The notes under the pieces were generated by a model. That model had not been told where the DNA came from and searched no databases. It was given only the letters and a program-made list of their open reading frames with translations. A stretch of 64,000 bases of DNA from Saururus chinensis (Eukaryota > Streptophyta > Magnoliopsida > Piperales > Saururaceae): NCBI GenBank assembly GCA_035235625.1, contig CP141140.1, positions 7,770,685 to 7,834,684 of the forward strand, written 5' to 3'. Below are positions 46,901 through 62,751 of the stretch, piece after piece. The position numbers and the translations under genes were made by a program. Positions within the stretch are counted from its first letter, which is position 1; each line of letters starts with the position of its first letter.

Positions 46901-47099
46901 CGAATCAGAGCATAGCATATATCTTAAGTAATACATGTATTCATATAATCATATATCTTAATCACTATAATAATATTATTAATAAAAATATGCATGAATA
47001 TAAATCAAATAAAATCAAAAAGTTAGAAATGCGTACTCCCTTGTAGTCCTAGAAGTCGTGACGTTCAGTATTGTTCGTTTCCTCTGGGTGTCCTCCCTT

Positions 47100-48136
47100 C
47101 AGGTCTAGAGACGGCGGACAGAACCTCCTCGAGCTCCGGAACATTTCTTAGGCGGCGGACATCACCTCTTTTTCACCTAGGACATTTCTCTCTTTACGGC
47201 CCCAAGGCGGCGAACATAACTTCCCCTTAATCCGAAATATTTTACCCAAAGATTCTTTTCTTTTTCCGTGCCTATAGGCTATGGACTGGAACTCCCCTTA
47301 AACAAATGATGTTTCTCTCACTACGTGGCCCTTTGGTGGAGGACAGAGCCTCCCCTACTCTTGCTACTTCCCTCGTTGTGGCCCAACGACGGAGGACGAA
47401 GCCCCCTCTTGCTCTTAGCCACTTCTCTCTCTCTTCGGGAATTGAGGGTGATGAGTAGAGTCTCCTCATGCCTCAGGGTGTTTCCCCCTTATAGAGTTGC
47501 CAACTCGAGGAATGAATGCTTCCATTGCACAAATCACCCTCAAATTAGATAAGAACACCTTTTGAATAAACGAAAACGGACTCAAAACGACCCAGAAAAC
47601 TCCTCCCGAAGTTTTGACGTAAATCAAAATTTAAAGGAGCCGTGAGGGAACGAACACCCGTGCGCAGCCTCTCGCGCTTTTGCAATGCGGTTCCACGTTG
47701 TGGCTTGAGCGACTCGTGCAGTTCGATGCGACTCCAGCTTGGCTAGGCTCGAGCTAATGTCAACTATTTTATCTATTTTATTATTATTTCACTTAAATAC
47801 CATTCCAACTTCAAAATATGATAACTTATTATCCTAAAGTCAGAATTACACATTTTTAGTACCGATGGACTCGTATCAACTAGCCCTTCGAAACTAGACC
47901 CCACATGGATAGGTTATCCCACACTTTTTGAGTGGACCCCCACACATATGGCATGCTTCTTGAGGTCATAACTTTTGCTCCTGACCTTTGTTTCCCGTGT
48001 TCTTCGATTAGTTACGCTCGTTACTTCAAGCTCTACGCATATATTGAGATTCTATCCCTTGAAATACCTTAAAATTTAACTAAAAATTATATAATTACCC
48101 TTAACACCTCAATTTAGGTGTAATCGGAACACGAGG
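47100..48136 (-). mobile_element. LTR-family element, minus orientation
   Basis: On the minus strand the element would start TAACACCTCGTGTTCCG at 48136. It continues with 'gagcgtaactaatcgaag', 'ttatgacctcaagaagcatg' and 'gtctagtttcgaagggct'. The same order is found in the plus-strand element at 48590. The lower part (47100-47480) is CT/GC-rich with 'ggcggacagaacctcc' type repeats. No coding domain is recognised. Confidence 0.5.
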
Positions 48137-48589
48137 TGTTACTCACAGCTCTTTCCCAATTGGGAAATAGGCTAGGGCTTTCGTGAATTTGTTGGGGTAT
48201 AAATATCAAATGTTGGGCTATAAATATAATTATAACACCCTAAATGGTTAATTAGGCTCGTTTTAAGGCTAAAAACGAGTTTAAGAATTCTGAAACTCAT
48301 TAAAATGAAATAAGGGAAGTTTAGGGTCATGTGAGACATTCGCCGTCCAAACGTGGACGTGGGGTCCACACCTTTAAATTATAAATTTTTTCTATAAAAT
48401 CCCAAAAAATGAAATAAATTAAGTTTGATATCAAAATCCATAGAAATGAAATTAAACCTTGTTAAAAACATCATTACCAACCCTTAACCCTAAAATCAAG
48501 TTAAACTGGTACATTTGAGCAAAACCGCACAATAACATACAATTAAATCAAAATTAAATCGGGTTAAAGTTTGATATCTTACAATAATT

Positions 48590-49740
48590 GTAATACCATG
48601 TTTGTTGATTTTGTTAAATGTGAGGGGTTGAGAATAATTATTATTTTTAGAGGGATATTATTCAAAATAGAAGAGTGAAACTGCCCTATGTGGGTAAAGT
48701 TCAAAGAAATGAGCGTAACGAGGTGAAGAATGTGAGAAACAGATGTCAGAGATAAAATTACGACATCAAAAAGTATGTCTCATAGTCAAGACCTACTTGA
48801 AAGAGTAGGATAAACTACTTTGAGTCTAGTTTTATAGGGCTCGACGATACGAGCTCAACGATATTAAGAACAAGCGAATCCAAGTGGGGTAGAAAGATAC
48901 AAGCATTTGAAGAGAATAATGAAAATAAAAAAAAAGAAAAAAGAAAAATTGCACTGAAGGATGCGCGTCCCGCGCGTTGTGGGGCGGACTTGCACATAGC
49001 AGTGTGCGCGGGAGTCACACGCATAAAGCGTGGACGCCACACGAGGGATGCCATTTTTGGCGCCGCCGCCAATTTAGTCTGTTCAAAAGGTATTTTTTAT
49101 TAAATCGAACGTGTTCTACACAATAGAAAGATCCATTTCTTGAGTTAGGTAATCTAGAGGGGGAAAATGACCAAGGAAAATAGGAGGTTTTGTCTGCTGC
49201 ATTCTGGCAAGTAGAGATAGAAATGTTTCAGAGCAAGAGGAGGCTTAGCCTAACATTTCCGGACTTAAAGGGGAGGATGCCCTAAAGGAAGGAGTAGTAC
49301 AGAATACTGCTACTTTCAGAAATCTTAGGCGTATGCTTTTCTGACTTAAATGTTTTTTTAATAAATGCACATGCATCTTAAGTAGTTAACTTAAGATGCT
49401 AAATGGCATATATGTTTTGCTCTAATATGCTATGTTATGCTCCGCTCTACTTTGTGTTAGAGCAAGATATCTAATTTTGATGATTTATTGGCTTCTGTCT
49501 GACTATGATGATTTATAAAATTTTTGTCTGACTTTAAATATTTTATTAAATTATAAGTATTATGACATATGATTTTGTGTTGCCTCATGTATATATTAGT
49601 CATTAGGGATAAATACATTCGGATTCGATCGTATTGAAATAATATTAAAGATGTTATCTAATACATATGAAGACAACTAACGACACGACAATGTTATTCC
49701 GATCCAAGTTAATTATGAATGATCTTCATAGGATCATATG
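48590..49740 (+). mobile_element. LTR-family element, plus orientation
   Basis: The start TGTAATACCATG is followed by 'gagcgtaacgaggtgaag', 'attacgacatcaaaaagtatg' in part, and 'gagtctagttttatagggct', matching the minus-strand element at 47100-48136. Near its end it carries the conserved module 'attcgatcgtattgaaat', 'agatgttatctaatacat', 'caactaacgacac' (49628-49690). No protein-coding region. Confidence 0.5.
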
Positions 49741-50680
49741 ACATTCACCTATGGGAGGGTCCTTGCCGAAAGTATTGACCTGTGAAGAAAAACTTAAATT
49801 GGAAGGGCCTACATACGGTTGATTTGTGTGAGAGGTCTATACATAGGACATCGGCTTATGTGGGGCATATGCTAAGAATATCTACTTGTGTGAATAATAG
49901 AGAAGGTAAATTTCTTTAGAGGTTACAAAATCGTATAAACTATATTATATTGCTAGTATTAAAAACTTGTAATGCATAGTTGCCCCATTTGCTGGCAAGG
50001 CTAGTCTACATTGAAGTGAGCGAGGTCATTGGCCGGAAGCTCAACCTGATTAGCTTTGCCCGCATGTCAAGTGTCAACAGCAAGATCCCTGGCCCCCATA
50101 ACCCATCTTGACGTGCCAATCACCAAGGTGCAGAACGGAAAAGTGAGTGTGAGCTCAGATATCGACAATGAGCCACCAAATGGTTGATATTCATATAGGA
50201 TCGGAATCATAATGCTGCAATGGAACCCTGAGTTATTAGGTTCCTCTTTCGCGAGAGAAGGAACATAAATTTGTCGTAAGAGAAGGCATATAGTATTAAT
50301 TTTATGCATGCTTGTGTTTGGCCGTATGCTTTAGCATTTTAATAGTTTGCGCTGAGGGATTTTTCGTAAGAATACTACTGTCGTGGGACTTCAAAAGTTT
50401 TAGATGTCCAAACAGTTTTGTAAGGTTATATTCTCACTTTTTCTGTTTTGGGTAAGTATCACTTTCACACCTAAATTCGCCGAATATAGTTGACGACCGC
50501 ATGTGCCTGTGTAGCGAAAATAGAAAAAGTTTGTAATGGCCAGACTCCACATATGTGGTAATATGGGAAAGGGTGGTTATTGTAAACACAATGGAGTTTT
50601 GGCTTGCGTTTTTGTTCTTCATTACCAAGCCTCTAATTTGGATGATGTGATAACACTAGAGTCTAATGTGACAAGAAAAA
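49741..50680. other. Intergenic DNA, nothing recognised
   Basis: AT-rich sequence with short unrelated frames on the minus strand (50067-50309, 50434-50628). No domain or splice pattern supports a gene. Confidence 0.4.
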
Positions 50681-50849
50681 AGTGAGCATCTTTCAATCAC
50701 ACATGCCATGTTTTAAATACGACCTTTACAATAGATTTGACTCTATAATATCAAGTTATAAGCCACATGTATTTTTTGTACTTATCATAAAATATACATG
50801 CACGTACAATATACTTCATATTTTTATTAAGGCCAATAGAGATACTTGC

Positions 50850-51329
50850 ATGTACATGGTACGCTTTCTCCACCCCGTCTTCCTCCACCCTCTCTTAAGT
50901 TGTCTTCTCCACAGGCAGCCTCCTCCACTCACGCGGCCCGCTGCAACACCCATCCTCTACTCTCCCATCCGGCGGCATCCACGACTGCTCCTAACCTTCA
51001 CCCACGAGAGCTCCACCCCCTTCCTCACAGATAAGTCCCAACCTCAATCCCCATTCTTCTGGACGCATAACCTCCTCCAACCCCCTTCCCTTCCAGTAGC
51101 CGTCTCTTCCACCTCCAGCCCCGTCAACCCGCGCCACCTCCACCCCCGGCCTCTAGGGCAGTATGTTTTAACTTCCTAAACCATCACACGTCCTCATTTC
51201 TACAGAACTCTCATTTTAGTGTAGAGTTTATGTTTTGAAAAAGTAACGCCGGTTTCCCTCGTCCATTTTTTTGTTTTCAGAGAAATTGATCAAGGAACAA
51301 AGTTCCGCAAGGCTGTTCTCGAAGAGGAG
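50850..51329 (+). pseudogene. Possible 5' fragment of a spliced gene (two exons)
   Basis: A Pro/Ser/Leu/His-rich frame from an ATG at 50850 runs to 51160, where GGGCA|GTATGT is a usable donor. After a tract ending TTTTTTTGTTTTCAG an exon at 51281-51329 reads EIDQGTKFRKAVLEEE and ends GAG|GTAAAAA. The phases agree (2 plus 1 bases form a Gln codon). The N-terminal part could be a plastid or mitochondrial targeting sequence. No further exon was found before the SCPL gene begins at 51907, so this would be a broken or captured gene 5' end. I do not recognise the family. Confidence 0.3.
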
Positions 51330-51906
51330 GTAAAAATTGGATTTATTTGATTTCCTGATTGTGTTTGCCACTTTTCTGCTCTGTATTCAGTGTGTGGCAA
51401 ATGTTTTTTCCCCGTGGTATCAGTTTTTTTTTTTTTGTGAAAATTGAGAACTAGAGTGTGGATAAAATGTAGCTCGTGCAGATCTCTTTTATTTGTCATC
51501 TTGGGGGTCTTATGCCTTCGTGGATTGATCTGTCAAAGTTTGTAACTATAATAATGCATATATATTTTTCTCTTTATCATACTGAATTTGTTCGTTTATA
51601 GTTTGTATCCACTGGACGTTCATACTTGTTTTTTTTGTGAATATCATGTGCTATAATTTACTTCTATATCTGACACTATAAGTTCTGTATGTTCCAGATG
51701 TGTTATTTATGACTACCATTTTTCTTCGTACAGGTTCACTGTTCAATTGTTTTATTGTCAGCTTTGTTGTATGTTCTTTGGCCAAAGAGAAGAGATATAG
51801 TTCTTATCTGTAATTTTGGAAAGGGGAGGTGGTTTTAAAGAGAGTGGAGGTTTGGCTTCATTTTTCAATCTTCATTGCCAAGACTCCAATTTTCCGACTG
51901 TAGAAG

Positions 51907-56798
<4,892 letters not shown>

Positions 56799-57282
56799 AA
56801 ATAAGGTACTAGCTCCATTTTATTTAAATTTTTCAAAATGAACTTGAGGGATTATTTTTTTTACTAAGGGTCCATTTGTTTCGTCCAATTCAGATCTGAA
56901 CTGATGATTTGTACATATTACGATTAATATGGATGGAGGGAAACAGCAATGACATGCTTTAAGTCCTAATTTTAGAGTTCTCAAGGTCCAATGGCAGCAA
57001 GGCTAATGGCGGGAAAAAAGTGAAGAGCTATAAAAGCAATGTTAAAGCAGTAAATAGGTGCAAGTAGCAGCTGAAAAGCCACGTGAGATAGTTACTGTCA
57101 AAGGGAAAACTTTTTTCCTGATGCTATGAATCAAACTGGTATTTATATGGGAAAAGGTTCTAAATTATTTAGATATGCTTGTAACCTCAGTAGTATTCTC
57201 AGCTATAACTTTTTTTTAGACTGATGAGTTAAGAGGCTCCCAGCCGGTTGAAAGCCAAACTGCTTGTCAATTGTCATTGCAG
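56799..57282. other. 3' flank of the SCPL gene
   Basis: No gene. An AATAAG near 56803 could serve as a weak polyadenylation signal. 'aagggtccatttgtttcg' at 56868-56885 resembles a MITE or transposon end, but no partner was found. Confidence 0.35.
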
Positions 57283-57452
57283 AGGAGCAGAGTGCCTCAA
57301 AAATCAAACAGATACGAGGAAATGTTGTGAAAGGTGAGTGGGGTGGTCAGCAGTTAAAAGATGTGCGGACAGGATCTGAAACGTCAGATATGTCGTCTGT
57401 CATGGATGGTGAAATAGATTCCTTTATCAAATCTTACCTAAAATACAAGTAG
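57283..57452 (+). pseudogene. Orphan terminal exon-like segment
   Basis: After TTGTCATTGCAG an open frame reads [20 protein letters not shown], then continues with charged residues to [15 protein letters not shown] and a stop. It looks like the last exon of a spliced gene, but no earlier exon is recognised upstream and the SCPL gene has already ended. I do not recognise the protein; it may be a captured exon. Confidence 0.3.
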
Positions 57453-59190
57453 ACTAGCTCTGCTACTACTACAATCTAACACAATATGTTATGAGAGTGT
57501 ATCTCAATATGTACACTTTAATATCTTTAAAAAATAAGAGAAAAATATGATAAATAAAATATATTTAAATATGCCAACTACCAACTGTCAACTTCCAAGT
57601 ACCAACTATAAACTAATTAATTCATAATTTTTCATCTAACCATCCCGGCTAGAATCTAGATACGCCACTTAACAGAGGTGTTACATAATAAGGCAAATAT
57701 CATGATCTAAGTCCACAATCTAGATCCGCCACTCAGAGGTGTTACATAACGAGGTAAATAACAATTAACAACCTTGTAGTAAACCAGCGAGCGCATTCTA
57801 GCACATACTTCTCGGGTTCTATCGATATAACAAATTAGGATGCTGATTCAGCAGGTAATGTTTATAGTAATCTCACTGAATGTGCAACTCTAGTCAAAGG
57901 CGCTTGCTTAGTATCACAACTTTTGTAAGAGAATAACAAGACATGCATACTTTTGATTGTCCCGGTGCAACTTTTTTGCGGTTAATAAGGAAATGTTCCC
58001 ACCGTGATTTCTTCATTTTAAGGAAAAATTATTTAAATAATATTAAAAAAATAATTACTAAAATTGTGCACTTTAGGAAATATTTCTCAAAGTGGTGTCG
58101 TTTTTTGCTAAATAGGTGTCAGTTAAGCGATGATGCCTGCATGACTTTTTTTTTAATTTCTTTCGATTTCGTTCTTCAAAATGATGAAATTCGCACTACT
58201 TACTCCCCGCTCCCCTCCAGCCATTCTTCGTCTCCCATTTCGCTTCTCCGCTTTCGGTGGTATGTGCCCCACGCTTTGTCATCTAGAGCTTCGACTAGAT
58301 CTGCCACCCACCGACCTCCACTGTCCACCGCGCTCCGCCGTCTACCGACCTCCGCCATCTAGAGCTTCGACCTCCTTCGGCCGCTTGAATTCCGCCTAAA
58401 CAGCGATTTCGCCCAAATCCGCCGCTATTTTCGCACAAATCCGCCACACTTTCTAGGTAAAATTCATGCATTAGCCTTCAAAATTCTGCTGCTAGTTCCT
58501 AATTTGTGCAATCCAGTCTTTCATTGTCTATGATGAGTTGTTTTTTTGAATTATGCTGCTGGTTTCAATATTAAAAAGTTGATTTTGATAGCATGCAATT
58601 GATTCTAAAGCTACTGGTTCCTATGTTTTCTTGAATTATGTTGCTAGTTTCTATGTTCAAGTTACAAACATGCAATTGATTTTTGAAAATATTCCATGTT
58701 TTTGATGAATTGGGTCTTAAGAACTGCTAAAATTTTGAAATATTTGTAGTTTTTGTTCAAAGTAGTTATGAATGCTTGATTCCGAAGCTGATTTTGATAG
58801 CATTTGTATTCAAGTTACAGACATGCAAATGATTTTCGAAAACATTCCATGTTTTTGATGAATTGGGTCTTAAGAACTGCTAAAATTTTGAAATATTTGT
58901 AGATTTTGTTCGAAGTAGTTCTGATGCTTGATTCTGTTGCTAGATTCATTACATTTAAATGGCTAGATGATTTGACTGGTTGTTTTAATTTTGCACTCAA
59001 GTCATATATTAGCACTATGAATTCCAGTGTAAAGGGAGTAGACTTGTGCTATGGTTTTATAGAATTGTGATATGATTTTTGTTGTTTTAGTGGAATTGCT
59101 TGATTAAGCTCGAGTTATAGATTAATCCATGTTTCGTTAAGTAAAGTAGTTATTTTGAAATTGATTAATGTATTATTTCTGTAATTTATT
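57453..59190 (+). other. Intergenic or transposon leader DNA
   Basis: No gene is called. A pyrimidine- and CpG-richer block at 58190-58455 ends 'ttctaggtaaaattc', which could be a donor of a non-coding first exon of the MULE remnant that follows. Between about 58650 and 58935 a 153-bp unit is duplicated; each copy contains 'ccatgtttttgatgaattgg' and 'aactgctaaaattttg'. Confidence 0.45.
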
Positions 59191-59193
59191 GGT

Positions 59194-59323
59194 TATGAAT
59201 TAAGTGAATAAAGATGACAGAAGAAATGGTTAGTTTTATGCTTCACTATGAAGGAGGCTATGAATTAAGTGAATAAAGATGACAGAAGAAATGGTTAGTT
59301 TTATGCTTCACTATGAAGGATGC
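59194..59323 (+). repeat. 65-bp tandem duplication across the MULE start codon
   Basis: The 65 bases starting 'tatgaattaagtgaataaag' and ending 'cttcactatgaaggaggc' are repeated without change up to 'atgaagga', so there are two candidate start codons (59226 and 59291). Confidence 0.92.
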
Positions 59324-59850
59324 ACAGATGGATTATTCATTAAGAAACCATATACTTATGATGAACTTGAGGTGTAAGTAGCTAACAGAGTTGGGTGGGA
59401 TCGAAAGAGATGAAAAATTACTATAAAATGTAATATTTCGATATTTGGATGGAGATCAGGATTAATATGTGTAGATGATGATGCATCATTAAGACAAATG
59501 TTTCATCATTCGTCTCACATATTTTGTTTCGAGCTATTTCTCGAAAAAGAGGCCCAATTGCCTAATGAAGGGCGCAATAGGAGTTCACACAGGAGCTCAC
59601 ACATTAAATGTGTACTCCGCACAATTCTATTCTCCTTATGGTCAGGAGTTTTAAGAAAGAAATATGTCTTATGTGTTATTACTTCCAAAAGCAACAAGAC
59701 AACCCAGTCGCCTACAATCTGTCCGCATTAGGAATACAATGGACTGTGTGACCATGGAGAGAGATGGTCGAACAAGGTATAAATGTGGGAGGTGCAAACA
59801 ATCTGGGCATAATAGTAAATGATGCAGTAACCCTCCTGATGATTGATAAA
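59291..59850 (+). pseudogene. Internally deleted MULE transposase remnant
   Basis: From 59291 the frame reads MVSFMLHYEGCTDGLFIKK, then YTYDELEV and a stop, with later pieces ISIFGWRSGLICVDDDASLR and FELFLE; this is the PB1-like N-terminal region of MuDR-type transposases. About 90 bases on, at 59698-59845, the frame reads RQPSRLQSVRI and then KCGRCKQSGHNSK followed by a stop and Cys, the CCHC zinc knuckle found at the C-terminus of these proteins. The central DDE and SWIM regions are gone. It is a deletion derivative. Confidence 0.7.
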
Positions 59851-59934
59851 CATACAATTAGATCGTGACTTTTAAATTACTCTCTATTTTAGATGACTAT
59901 ATGTTCCTCATATTCTTAATTCTCTGCAAATCAT

Positions 59935-60118
59935 ATGGATTATATGAAGCCTTTTTATAGGCCAGGCCCCATTGATGAGACAATACTTGTCCAGCAAGAT
60001 TCGCATAGGTCCTTCTATTTGGTAAGGAGAAGTATTCTAACTATTCATGAATTTTATTTAGTTTTTTAGACTATATGTTACGTTGGGTTATAATATTTAA
60101 ATGTATTATAGGACCCCG
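59935..60118 (+). pseudogene. Plant mobile domain (PMD) gene start, cut by an LTR
   Basis: Exon 1 (59935-60021) reads MDYMKPFYRPGPIDETILV then QQDSHRSFYL and ends at a GT donor (gtaagg). The RPGPIDxxxLxxQxxHRS pattern is the opening of the plant mobile domain, present in MAIN/MAIL proteins and in many MULE-associated genes. An acceptor (TATTATAG) at 60110-60111 opens exon 2 with GACCCCG, after which the sequence changes to the LTR start TGTAACGTCC. The rest of the domain is missing in this window. The position directly after a MULE zinc knuckle fits a transposon-carried PMD gene. Confidence 0.65.
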
Positions 60119-60497
60119 TGTAACGTCCAAAAATTTTCTAAATTTCTGAAGTCGTACACAGGGAAATTAGGGTGTTGGACCCCTTAATCTTCTCGTGGGA
60201 ATAACTTGATCATCAGTTCAAAGTGGTGGCTAAAGCATATATGGATGGAAAATAGACGGATAGAGCTTCGAAACTCCACCAAGAACGCGTGAATCGGAGT
60301 CCGGATGAGGGAGATACGACCGTTCGAATTTGACTATAACATACAAGACCCGTTTACCCGAATCAGACGTGTAAATCATTTGTTTAAGTCACATTCGTGC
60401 CCTATTAATTAAGATGACGAAAATTAATTTTTAGGGCCTAATTAAGTGACTAAGTTGAGGAGATTTATGCCCAATTAGGGATCCCAATCCCTAGGCA

Positions 60498-60505
60498 TAT
60501 AAAAA
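60498..60505 (+). promoter_or_regulatory. LTR TATA box
   Basis: TATAAAAA in a GC-flanked context, about 380 bp after the LTR start, where a U3 promoter is expected. The 86-codon frame beginning at 60540 would lie just downstream of its transcript start, but encodes nothing recognisable. Confidence 0.45.
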
Positions 60506-62370
60506 GGCGAATTAGGGCTTCATGAAGGGGGATTAATTTTTGGCTGGAGGAGAGGAACACAGAAGAATGATAAGAGAAGGAAAATACATGATTCTGGTTG
60601 GGGCTTACACGGGGAAGGAGTATACAGGGAAGAAAGCCAATGGGGATGTGAAGAGGAAGGGGAAGCTAGAGCCATGTGCTTGTTGGCCCCTTGACCCTAA
60701 GATGCTTAGTGGGCTCCTAGAGCAGAAAGCTGTTGCAAGGAAAGGCATGTCAAGTGTAATCAAATTGACGAAGAAGATGGACGAGGCCAACCATGGGTAG
60801 ATCCAGGATGCAACACCACCCACATGTCGTGCCCATCTTCCTGCTACCCAATGTCTCTGCTTCCTTCCTCACGTCCAGATAAGTTCTGCTATGTTTCTTT
60901 TTTTGATTGATTGCTTTAGATACATATGTTTGGATTTTGTTGGACTGGTGTAGTTTTATTGCTTCAATAAAATATCTCAGTTTCACTTCAGACTTCTTTA
61001 GGGCGGCTAGATGCTAGAATTTGTGTTTGTTAAAATTGAGGTACGTAGTTGAAAGGATTTAACAGTGGTAGTAATGTAAATAACTATGTGATTTGAAGTA
61101 TGCTTGCTTAGGCCCATGTTTGAGGAATTTATTACGTAAATTAGTTTATCTGTTGAGTGTGCTTTAAAGGTCACACTGCTATGTTTAATGGGTGGCGAAC
61201 AAAGCATGTCGTGTAGACTTGGGTTGAAGACGACAGTCGGGTTGGAGGTTTAATTTTCGGACCGGTCTAATAAGGATTTAAATAACGAAATCACATATCT
61301 AGACCCGGCTCAGGTTTATAAAAATAAAAATAAAGAATGAGTTGAACCGGGTCCGGTTCATAGGGTTATAAGTGTCAAAACTATTCTAGAAAAATACTCA
61401 AGGACCTTAAGAGGTATGGGAGTATTTTAACCAAGTTTCAGGCCCGGGAAAAATCTCAGGGATTATAAAATGACCTTTTTACCCCTATTAGTTAATTATC
61501 GTATAATATTAACTTACCCGAGTTCGAGGCTCTGGTTCAGGGGCCTATGAGTGGATCTAAAAATTGGGAAATTTCTCAGTGAGATTTTAAGGGGTAACCT
61601 AATTATAGGACAAACCTGTTGGTGAGTAAAAATCTCAATGAGTGGATAATTGACCATTTTGCCCTTAGGGTTTATAGTAGACCGTTAAGTCAACCTGGGT
61701 TGGTTCATGGGGTTCACGACCCCGTCACATGCCAGGAAAATTACACAAAGTCCATGAAGGCTAGTAGTACCCTTGAGTTGAATTTTAGACCCATTAGATG
61801 TCATTAAGGCCTTAAACCAAATGATAGAAATACCCCTTAGAGTGGACCCGCCCACATTCATGTGAATGAAAGCGTGAGTCAGTCTGAGAGTGAAGCTTTG
61901 TGAGAGGTTAATGACTTAAATTAATAGAAGGGCAGTAAAATGACTAGAATGAACGAAGGGAGGGGTGGTGGAATACCCCTTAGGGGGCAGTATGTTCTAT
62001 TTCCGTTAAAACGGATAACCTAGCAACTGAGCGTTAAGGTGCCCTAGAATGATGTTAAATGACTTCAAAAGAAAGGGGTGTGACTAGCAAGTGACACGAA
62101 GACCTTGACAAGTCATAGTGTCATGGGGAAATAAGGGGTAGAACCCTAATTCTCAGGTTTAAAGCAGCGTATTACTCATGTCTGCAATCGAGTACATCGA
62201 TCGACTAGAGTGTTATATATGTAAATCCCGGGATGCGTTAGAGTTGTTACACTCTTGGGCTCGAACTAGTTAAGCTCTAGCCCTGCAAATGAGTGCAACG
62301 AGCCTTTATTCATTCTTTACGCATTGGTGTGAATGTATGTTATTTATGTTGATTATGCTGGTGCATGCTT

Positions 62371-62751
62371 TCATTGTTGATGCTTTAACTTATATCAGTA
62401 ACTTAAGATTAATGAAGTTTAATCAAGAGACATGGGTTGCCGTTGGATTGGGGGAGAACACCTAATCAAGATAATGACTAAAATGCCCTCTTTAGTTTTC
62501 ATTGTTGATGCTTTAACTTATATCAGTAACTTAAGATTAATGAAGTTTAATCAAGAGACATGGGTTGCCGTTGGATTGGGGGAGAACACCTAATCAAGAT
62601 AATGACTAAAATACCCTCTTTAGCTTTCATTGTTGATGCTTTAACTTATATCAGTAACTTAAGATTAATGAAGTTTAATCAAGAGACATGGGTTGCTGTT
62701 GGATTGGGGGAGAACACCTAATCAAGATAATGACTAAAATACCCTCTTTAG
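62371..62751 (+). repeat. 128-bp tandem repeat, three nearly identical copies
   Basis: Copies start 'tcattgttgatgctttaact' at 62371, 62499 and 62627 and end at 'accctctttag'. They differ at only a few positions (for example ccgttgg against ctgttgg, and atgccc against ataccc), so the triplication is recent compared with the surrounding decay. Confidence 0.95.

Larger units (their letters stand above)
43629..47080 (+). mobile_element. Large LTR-like non-coding element
   Basis: The start TGTCTCATGCCCTGGCGCC, a CCCGACCTGAGCC run and the stretch 'gagtaaaactcagtaagg' at 44113-44131 are typical of long plant Ty3/gypsy LTRs or related non-coding elements. No gag or pol is present. It contains a tandem repeat at 44375-44600 and 'gtaaaaccccgtcctttcgg' repeats at 44840-44910. 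A possible TATA (ggtatatataagag) lies at 46476-46489. Orientation and right boundary are uncertain. Confidence 0.45.

Noticed and set aside
57217-57260. Possible hammerhead ribozyme (CTGATGA ... GAAA)
   Set aside because: Both short motifs are present, but the intervening bases do not form a stem II adjacent to CTGATGA and no stems I or III were found.
60540-60800. 86-codon frame after an LTR TATA box as a real gene
   Set aside because: Position after the TATA box is suggestive, but the protein has no recognisable domain and lies within non-coding LTR-like sequence.
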